In this document: piece by piece, positions 1-5,183 of the stretch
How the letters are laid out: the number at the start of each line of letters is the position of its first letter
How positions within the stretch are numbered: the first letter of the stretch is position 1
Assembly (NCBI GenBank): GCA_002341805.1
Contig: DDOS01000110.1
Coordinates: forward strand, 1-5,183
Length of the DNA stretch: 5,183 nt
Origin: Aquificaceae bacterium UBA2488
GTDB lineage: Bacteria > Aquificota > Aquificia > Aquificales > Aquificaceae
Direction: 5' to 3'
Notes under the pieces: model-generated
The model's input: only the letters and a program-made list of their open reading frames with translations
The model's database searches: none
What the model was told of the DNA's origin: nothing
Translations under genes and position numbers: made by a program

Positions 1-1119
1 GTACTATTTGTTAAGAAAAACTTGGATGAAGCTTATAAGACAGCAAAATTATGCAATGGAATAGTTGTAGATAAAAGTGAAGAATTTAAAGCGCTAATAA
101 TAAGAGGTACCCCTCAGCAAGTGGCTTACTGTGAAAATAAATTATCTAGTTATATCACAGGTTCCCCTAGACAAAATGTAATAAAATCCCAGACTTTCTA
201 TATAAAGTATATAGATTTGAACAAATTTGAAAAGCTTATAAAACCTTATATATCAGACAAAGCTATAATAACACCTATAAAAGGTATGAATGCTGTTACT
301 GTGATAGATTATATACAAAATCTAGAAAAAATCAGGAAAAACCTAAAGCAATATATATCAGATAAGCCGATATATATACAAATAAATATAAAAGCTATAG
401 AAATCAGTAAAGCTTACCAAAAACAGCTAGGGCTTGGCGTAGGAGGAGCCTATGCCGGGAGAGGTATAACATTATTCAATACTAATAATTTTAGCCAAAC
501 GCCTTTGGGTAATAGTTTTTCTTTCACTCCTGGACCAACTCCAAATGTGACCAGCTCAGCTATTACTATACCTTCTGGTCTTATATCTGGCATATATTCG
601 GAAGGCAAGTTTCATGTTTTAGGTTTTGAAATACAAGCTTTAGAATCGATAAATAAAGCTAGGAGCGTGTTCAAAAGTACATTGCTAGCCATGAACGATC
701 AACCTACAACTTTAACACAAGGTATAGAATATCCTTTTACAACTATCTCTACGCCTGGTCAAGCAGTACCCACTGTAACACTTCAAAACGTATTAAACTC
801 TATAAAAGTGACACCACAGGTTTTACCGAATGGTAAGATTTTGCTAAATATAAATATGCAAAATATGTCTTTAGGGCCCTTAGCTGCGAATGGTCAACCT
901 ACCATAAATCAAAATAGTAATTCTTTATCCATAGTACTTTCAGATGGATCTACATTAGCAATAGGCGGAGTTGGTTTAGTGAACAAAAACAGCACTACTC
1001 AGGGTGTACCAGGATTGGATAAAGTGCCTATATTGGGCGCTGTGGGTATGAACAAGAATGAAAGCTCTAACAATACAAACTTATTTATCTTTATAACAGC
1101 TAAGAGGATACAAAAATGA
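1..1119 (+). CDS. Secretin of type IV pilus / type II secretion family (PilQ/GspD-like), 5' truncated
   Basis: C-terminal 372 codons of an outer-membrane secretin, the multimeric gated channel through which a type IV pilus or type II secretion substrate leaves the cell. The frame is open to base 1, so the true start lies upstream; the in-frame TTG at 22 is not a credible start. Numbering from that TTG, residues 1-50 look like the end of a periplasmic N domain (GTPQQV). Residues 54-113 form a second N-type domain (FYIKYIDLNKF, then GMNAVTVIDY). Residues 115-362 are the secretin barrel: IYIQINIKAIEIS opens it, VTPQVLPNGKILLNI lies at 263-277, IGGVGLV at 314-320 and GVPGLDKVPILG at 328-339, the family hallmark. 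Residues 150-188 are rich in Ser, Thr, Pro and Asn and probably belong to the variable gate region. The usual LF after PILG is VG here, and the usual ITP near the end is ITA, so it is divergent. PilQ versus GspD cannot be settled from this fragment. The stop overlaps the next start (ATGA). Confidence 0.93.
   Translation, partial: VLFVKKNLDEAYKTAKLCNGIVVDKSEEFKALIIRGTPQQVAYCENKLSSYITGSPRQNVIKSQTFYIKYIDLNKFEKLIKPYISDKAIITPIKGMNAVTVIDYIQNLEKIRKNLKQYISDKPIYIQINIKAIEISKAYQKQLGLGVGGAYAGRGITLFNTNNFSQTPLGNSFSFTPGPTPNVTSSAITIPSGLISGIYSEGKFHVLGFEIQALESINKARSVFKSTLLAMNDQPTTLTQGIEYPFTTISTPGQAVPTVTLQNVLNSIKVTPQVLPNGKILLNINMQNMSLGPLAANGQPTINQNSNSLSIVLSDGSTLAIGGVGLVNKNSTTQGVPGLDKVPILGAVGMNKNESSNNTNLFIFITAKRIQK
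1102..1107 (+). promoter_or_regulatory. Ribosome binding site for the PilM/GspL-like gene
   Basis: AAGAGG lies eight bases before the ATG at 1116, inside the last codons of the secretin gene. With the ATGA overlap of stop and start at 1116-1119, it supports this start and suggests translational coupling to the secretin. Confidence 0.6.
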
Positions 1120-1934
1120 GATTATCGAATATAAAGTATAAACCAGTTTATAATTTGTTTATATCCAGTGATTTTATAAATATAACTAAATTAGAACATG
1201 ATGATATGTGCACAAATGTCTTAGATTATACTAAATCAACAGAATCTCAAACTATAATTCAAGAACTTGTTGCCAAACCAGAAATTTTAAATATCATATC
1301 ATCATCAGACGTACATGTGGTACTGGACGAAAATTTTGGTGTAGTTAAGGTTAGGAGTTTACCAAAAGCTATAAAATCAAAAGATATTGAAAAAGCCCTG
1401 AGACTTTCGATAGAAACGGAAATAGGCCATAATACCAATAATTATTATTTATCTTATGATATATTAAATGAAACCAAGGATAACAAAAGCTATATATCAG
1501 TATACACGGAAAAGAACGATATCATCGTTTTGGAAAGTTTGTTGAAAAAAAATAAATCCAATATAAAAAGTATAACTTATTTTGTTATAGATTTCTTAAA
1601 CGGTTTATTTTCCTTAGGTGTCACATTACCTATAAATGTAATTTATATATGTAATAATTATTACATGGTGCTCAAAGTAAATGATACCTTCATAGATTAC
1701 AGAAAAAGAAATATATCTAATATAGGTTCAGAAAAACATACAATATTAGATGAAATACTTAATCATGCTTTAGTACTTGGTTTAGAAAATATAACCGTCA
1801 TCCACTCATCATTATTTGATGAAGATAAAGAGCTATACGACGACATTTTGAAGGCTTCAATCATAGAAAATGAGATAAAACCTCCTTACGATTTTGATTG
1901 CTACATAAAGCATGTAAACAAAGGAGTATACTAA
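1116..1934 (+). CDS. Divergent PilM/GspL-like actin-fold protein of the pilus/secretion operon (putative)
   Basis: A 272-residue protein with no signal peptide or membrane segment, so probably cytoplasmic. I do not recognise it by strong identity, but its layout follows PilM and the cytoplasmic domain of GspL. Residues 13-26 (NLFISSDFINITKL) align in style with the PilM start DIGSSSIKAVEL. Residues 66-83 (VHVVLDENFGVVKVRSLP) match the strand pair ending in LP. A charged helix follows at 88-103, then YYLSYDIL at 110-117, YISVYTEKN at 126-134 and a helix at 135-147, as in PilM. Residues 172-200 resemble the strands that open the second half of the fold. PilM is usually near 350 residues, so the second half is shortened. 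The Asp and Gly of both phosphate-binding loops are absent, so ATP binding is unlikely. PilM and GspL link the cytoplasmic ATPase side to PilN/GspM-type membrane proteins, and the position between a secretin and a PilC/GspF gene suits that role. The family call is inference from pattern and context. Confidence 0.62.
   Translation: MRLSNIKYKPVYNLFISSDFINITKLEHDDMCTNVLDYTKSTESQTIIQELVAKPEILNIISSSDVHVVLDENFGVVKVRSLPKAIKSKDIEKALRLSIETEIGHNTNNYYLSYDILNETKDNKSYISVYTEKNDIIVLESLLKKNKSNIKSITYFVIDFLNGLFSLGVTLPINVIYICNNYYMVLKVNDTFIDYRKRNISNIGSEKHTILDEILNHALVLGLENITVIHSSLFDEDKELYDDILKASIIENEIKPPYDFDCYIKHVNKGVY
1920..1926 (+). promoter_or_regulatory. Strong Shine-Dalgarno for the PilC/GspF-like gene
   Basis: AAAGGAG lies nine bases before the ATG at 1936, within the final codons of the upstream gene, and fixes the start. 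A CTCCTT at 1882-1887 is its exact complement and could pair with AAGGAG when the upstream gene is not being translated. Confidence 0.8.
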
Positions 1935-1935
1935 T

Positions 1936-3144
1936 ATGCCAAGATACCAATATGTAGCTTATACAGAGGGCGGTAAACTTGAAAAAAACATAGTAAACGC
2001 TCAAAACCAAGATGCACTAAGTAGAGAATTGGCATCCAGAGGACTTATAGCAATTTCCATAGAACTTGTAGAGGAAAAACATATAGGTTTTAGTTTTGGT
2101 AAAAAAGTTAAAGAAAAAGACATATCCTTAGTTTTTAGGCAGGTAGCTTTCCTAATACAGGTAGGCATAAGTGTACCGCAATCTTTCGAAATGGCTGCTA
2201 TGCAGGTAAAAAATAAAGTATTTAAAGAGGCACTTTTAGATGTGGCTAAGGATGTCAGCGAAGGTATGACCACAAGTCAAGCTTTGAGTAAACGCAAAAA
2301 TATATTTCCATCTATGCTTATAAGCTTAGCTACCACTGGGGAGGAAACTGGTCAATTAGATAGGACATTACTATTAGCTTCTGATTATTATGAAAAGCTT
2401 GCAAAAATAAAGGGTAGGATAAAAAGTGCATCCTTTTACCCATCTTTTGTACTTATAATAGCAACTGTAATAACAACGGGTATAATATACTTTTTAGTAC
2501 CTATATTTGCTGGCATATACAAAGGGTTTGGAGCGCCATTACCAGCACCAACATTACTATTGGTAAAAGTATCAGAATTCTTGCACAACAATATATTTAA
2601 GTTTATTATTACATTGGTTATAATATCTTTTATATTTAGAAATCTTTATAAATCAAACAAAGAATTTAGAAAAAAAGTGGAACAACGATTATTCAAACTA
2701 CCAGTGCTTGGTAATGTCTTTAGAAAGATAGCTATGAATTCTTTTGCCACATCGTTATCCGCTTTGTTTTCAAGTGGTATACCTCTTGATAGGGCCTTAG
2801 AGCTTATATCCCAAACGTCTACAATGGAGCTTTTTAAAGAAGGCGCTCAAAAAGCTGCTAACTCCCTGAAAGAAGGTAAACCTCTGTGGCAATCTCTTAG
2901 AGATACAAACTTATTTGAAGATATATTTATTTCGATGGTTAAAATTGGTGAAGAAACGGGTAGATTAGATGAATTACTACAATCTATAGTAAGATTTTAT
3001 GAAGAAGAAGTTGATAAAACCATAGATGCCTTAATATCATTAATAGAACCAGCTATGATAGTGGTAATAGGTGGTATAATAGGTCTTATTCTTATAGCTC
3101 TTTACATGCCAATATTCAAAATAGGCTCACTTATAAAGAGTTAA
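1936..3144 (+). CDS. Inner-membrane platform protein, PilC/GspF family
   Basis: Complete 402-residue polytopic membrane protein, the usual length for the family. It forms the inner-membrane platform of type IV pili or type II secretion, where the cytoplasmic ATPase acts to extrude or retract pilin subunits. Residues 1-45 are the short N-terminal region with the typical YQYVAYTEGGKL opening. Two T2SF domains follow. The first, about 64-190, has FRQVAFLIQVGISVPQSFE (68-86), GEETGQLD (135-142) and a membrane helix at about 169-191 ending VPIF. The second, about 266-394, has ATSLSALFSSGIPLDRALEL (271-290), GEETGRLD (338-345) and a membrane helix at about 370-394 starting EPAMIVV and ending MPIF. 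A further membrane helix spans about 218-235. All landmarks are intact. It starts one base after the preceding stop and has a strong Shine-Dalgarno. PilC and GspF cannot be told apart by sequence alone. No ATPase gene (PilB, PilT or GspE) adjoins it here. Its stop codon overlaps the stop of the opposing gene. Confidence 0.96.
   Translation: MPRYQYVAYTEGGKLEKNIVNAQNQDALSRELASRGLIAISIELVEEKHIGFSFGKKVKEKDISLVFRQVAFLIQVGISVPQSFEMAAMQVKNKVFKEALLDVAKDVSEGMTTSQALSKRKNIFPSMLISLATTGEETGQLDRTLLLASDYYEKLAKIKGRIKSASFYPSFVLIIATVITTGIIYFLVPIFAGIYKGFGAPLPAPTLLLVKVSEFLHNNIFKFIITLVIISFIFRNLYKSNKEFRKKVEQRLFKLPVLGNVFRKIAMNSFATSLSALFSSGIPLDRALELISQTSTMELFKEGAQKAANSLKEGKPLWQSLRDTNLFEDIFISMVKIGEETGRLDELLQSIVRFYEEEVDKTIDALISLIEPAMIVVIGGIIGLILIALYMPIFKIGSLIKS
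3141..3144. other. Overlapping stop codons of convergent genes (TTAA)
   Basis: The palindrome TTAA provides the stop of the PilC/GspF-like gene on the + strand (TAA at 3142-3144) and the stop of the GlcD-like gene on the - strand (TAA read from 3143 to 3141). I see no hairpin followed by a T run within about 60 bases on either side, so transcripts of the two operons probably run into each other. Confidence 0.9.
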
Positions 3145-4511
3145 AGGATTTTACCAGGGTTATAAAGATTTTTTGGATCAAAGGATTGTTTTATGGCTTT
3201 TAAAAGTCTGATACCAATATCTTTAAACTGCCATTCTAAAAATCTTCTCTTAGTAAGTCCAACACCATGCTCACCTGTTATAGAACCTTGATATGAAAGA
3301 GCTAACTCAAATACCTCATCAACAGCTTTTTCTGCTCTATGAAGCTCTTCTTGGCTCATTTTGTCATAAAGTATATTAACATGAAGGTTGCCATCTCCAA
3401 TATGCCCAAAGTTCACTATCACAAGGTCATATTTTTTAGCAATCTCATTTATCTTTAAAAGAGCATCAGATAAATATATGCGAGGAAATACAATATCTTC
3501 GTTTATCTTACCAGATTTTATATTAGCAAGAGCTGGTCCTATGTTTTTACGAGAACTCCAAAGCTGCTGCTCATGAACTTTATTTTTGGCTTTTGTGACT
3601 CTTGCTCCAAGATTCATCAAAATTTCTTCTATATGCTTTAGTTCATATTCTACACTTCCTCGTGTACCATCCACTTCTATCAAAAGTACGCCTTCTGCTT
3701 CTTCTAATATACCAGCTGGATAAAATTTTTGAACTGCTATTATGGAGTTCTTATCCATAAACTCCAATGCAGAGGGCAATATTCCAGAAGTCATAATCTT
3801 TGTCACCGCTTCACCAATTTTTGACATATCATCAAACTCACCCATTATAGTGGATTTATGAGGGGGTTTTGGAATAAGTTTTAGTATAGCTTTTGAAACT
3901 ATACCAAGCGTTCCTTCAGATCCAACTATGAGCCTTGTAAGATCATATCCTGCCACATCTTTTATGATAGGATTTCCAGTTTTTAAAAATTTCCCATCCT
4001 GTATATAGGTTTCTAATCCAAGCACGTATTCCTTAGTGACACCATATTTTAAGCATCTTGGACCACCAGCATTTTCCGCTATATTTCCACCTATGGTAGA
4101 ATATTTAAAACTTGATGGGTCTGGCGGATAAAAAAGTCCTAAAGATTCCACATAATCTTGAAATTCGGAAGTAATAACGCCTGCTTCCACTTCGGCGGTG
4201 GTATTATCTACATCCACTTTAAAGTTATTCATTCTTTCTAAGGATACTACCACAGAGCCATCTACTACGGGTGTAGCGCCACCAGTGAGGCCAGAGCCAG
4301 CTCCTCTAGGTACCATAGGTATTTCTTCTTCATAACATATAGATGTTAAAATCTCAATATCCTGAGAGGATTCTGGAAAAATCACTGCAATTGGTGTGGT
4401 ATGCTCTATTGGTATTGCAGTGGCATCGTAAGAGTATAGTTTTCTTTCTACTATAGAATCAATAACCTTATTACCAAGAGCATCTTTTAGCTTCCTTAGT
4501 TTTTTATCCAT
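3141..4511 (-). CDS. glcD: FAD-linked oxidase, GlcD / D-lactate dehydrogenase family
   Basis: Complete 456-residue flavoprotein that would oxidise a D-2-hydroxyacid such as glycolate or D-lactate to the 2-oxoacid. The N-terminal FAD-binding half (about 37-215, FAD_binding_4 type) has PRGAGSGLTGG (68-78) for the FAD pyrophosphate, TIGGNIAENAGG (139-150) and GYDLTRLIVGSEGTLGI (188-204). The C-terminal half (FAD-oxidase C type) has the substrate-side Arg in WSSRKN (318-323), EDIVFPR (338-344), GHIGDGNLHVN (369-379) and GEHGVG (413-418). In characterised relatives the two His of GHxGDGNxH and the Glu of the EHG motif bind a divalent metal; here they are H370, H377 and E414. It is somewhat shorter than E. 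coli GlcD, which is near 500 residues. The ATG at 4511 is the only usual start before an in-frame stop at 4536-4538, though no Shine-Dalgarno precedes it. No GlcE or GlcF gene is adjacent, so the electron acceptor and exact substrate are unknown. Glycolate oxidase subunit, D-lactate dehydrogenase and D-2-hydroxyglutarate dehydrogenase are all possible. Confidence 0.92.
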   Translation of the reverse strand: MDKKLRKLKDALGNKVIDSIVERKLYSYDATAIPIEHTTPIAVIFPESSQDIEILTSICYEEEIPMVPRGAGSGLTGGATPVVDGSVVVSLERMNNFKVDVDNTTAEVEAGVITSEFQDYVESLGLFYPPDPSSFKYSTIGGNIAENAGGPRCLKYGVTKEYVLGLETYIQDGKFLKTGNPIIKDVAGYDLTRLIVGSEGTLGIVSKAILKLIPKPPHKSTIMGEFDDMSKIGEAVTKIMTSGILPSALEFMDKNSIIAVQKFYPAGILEEAEGVLLIEVDGTRGSVEYELKHIEEILMNLGARVTKAKNKVHEQQLWSSRKNIGPALANIKSGKINEDIVFPRIYLSDALLKINEIAKKYDLVIVNFGHIGDGNLHVNILYDKMSQEELHRAEKAVDEVFELALSYQGSITGEHGVGLTKRRFLEWQFKDIGIRLLKAIKQSFDPKNLYNPGKIL

Positions 4512-4555
4512 ATATGATATTTTAGTTTTTGGCTTTTAGAATAAAAGAATATATC
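4512..4555 (-). other. 44-base AT-rich spacer between ahcY and the GlcD-like gene
   Basis: The spacer is very AT-rich and holds no terminator hairpin and no recognisable ribosome binding site before the GlcD-like ATG. The - strand contains A/T hexamers such as TATATT and TAAAAT that could pass for a -10 box, but in this base composition they are not evidence of a promoter. The two genes are co-directional and may share a transcript. Confidence 0.5.

Positions 4556-5183
<628 letters not shown>

Noticed and set aside
22..24. TTG as the start of the secretin gene
   Set aside because: The frame is open to base 1 and the upstream codons fit a continuing N domain; a secretin needs more N-terminal sequence, including a signal peptide.
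247..368. Repeated TATATATCAGA at 247-257 and 352-362 (with TATATATCAG again at 1491-1500), encoding YISDK twice in the secretin
   Set aside because: The copies are short, in the same codon phase and made of the favoured codons TAT-ATA-TCA; in this AT-rich sequence they are best explained by codon use, not by a repeat family or operator.
2001..2273. 90-codon open frame on the - strand
   Set aside because: It lies wholly inside the PilC/GspF-like gene, whose + strand product matches the family throughout; the antisense product has no recognisable features.
3145..3175. T-rich stretch after the PilC/GspF-like gene as a terminator
   Set aside because: The T run at about 3169-3174 has no preceding stem and lies within GlcD-like codons.
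3388..3576. 62-codon open frame on the + strand
   Set aside because: It is antisense to the strongly conserved metal-binding half of the GlcD-like protein and shows no family features of its own.

Overview
The window is AT-rich (roughly one third G+C by eye), with heavy use of ATA for Ile and AGA/AGG for Arg. Genes are tightly packed, with no gap longer than about 45 bases. It carries parts of two gene blocks that converge near position 3142. The AT-rich coding style, the short archaeal/Thermotoga-type S-adenosylhomocysteine hydrolase and the type IV pilus-like genes suggest a low-GC thermophilic bacterium. An Aquificales member such as Hydrogenobaculum or Sulfurihydrogenibium is plausible, but this is inference from sequence style and not proof.

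Positions 1-3144 (+ strand) hold the end of an envelope-machine operon. In order these are the C-terminal part of a secretin (PilQ/GspD family, truncated by the window start), a divergent 272-residue protein that resembles the actin-like fold of PilM or cytoplasmic GspL, and a complete inner-membrane platform protein of the PilC/GspF family. The first two genes overlap by ATGA and the next two are separated by one base, so they are almost certainly co-transcribed and translationally coupled. Together they would supply the outer-membrane channel, a cytoplasmic adaptor and the inner-membrane platform of a type IV pilus or type II secretion-like machine. The ATPase, the pilins and PilN/PilO-like parts are not in the window.

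Positions 3141-5183 (- strand) hold two metabolic genes. An adenosylhomocysteinase is cut by the window's right edge. After a 44-base gap it is followed by a complete FAD-linked 2-hydroxyacid oxidase of the GlcD / D-lactate dehydrogenase family. The first clears S-adenosylhomocysteine in the methyl cycle; the second oxidises a D-2-hydroxyacid. I see no direct metabolic link between them.

The two blocks meet tail to tail with overlapping stop codons in the palindrome TTAA and no visible terminator. I see no tRNA, rRNA, CRISPR array, insertion sequence or riboswitch. The most unusual item is the PilM/GspL-like protein, which keeps the outline of the fold but has lost the residues expected for ATP binding. 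No clearly new multi-gene system is evident.
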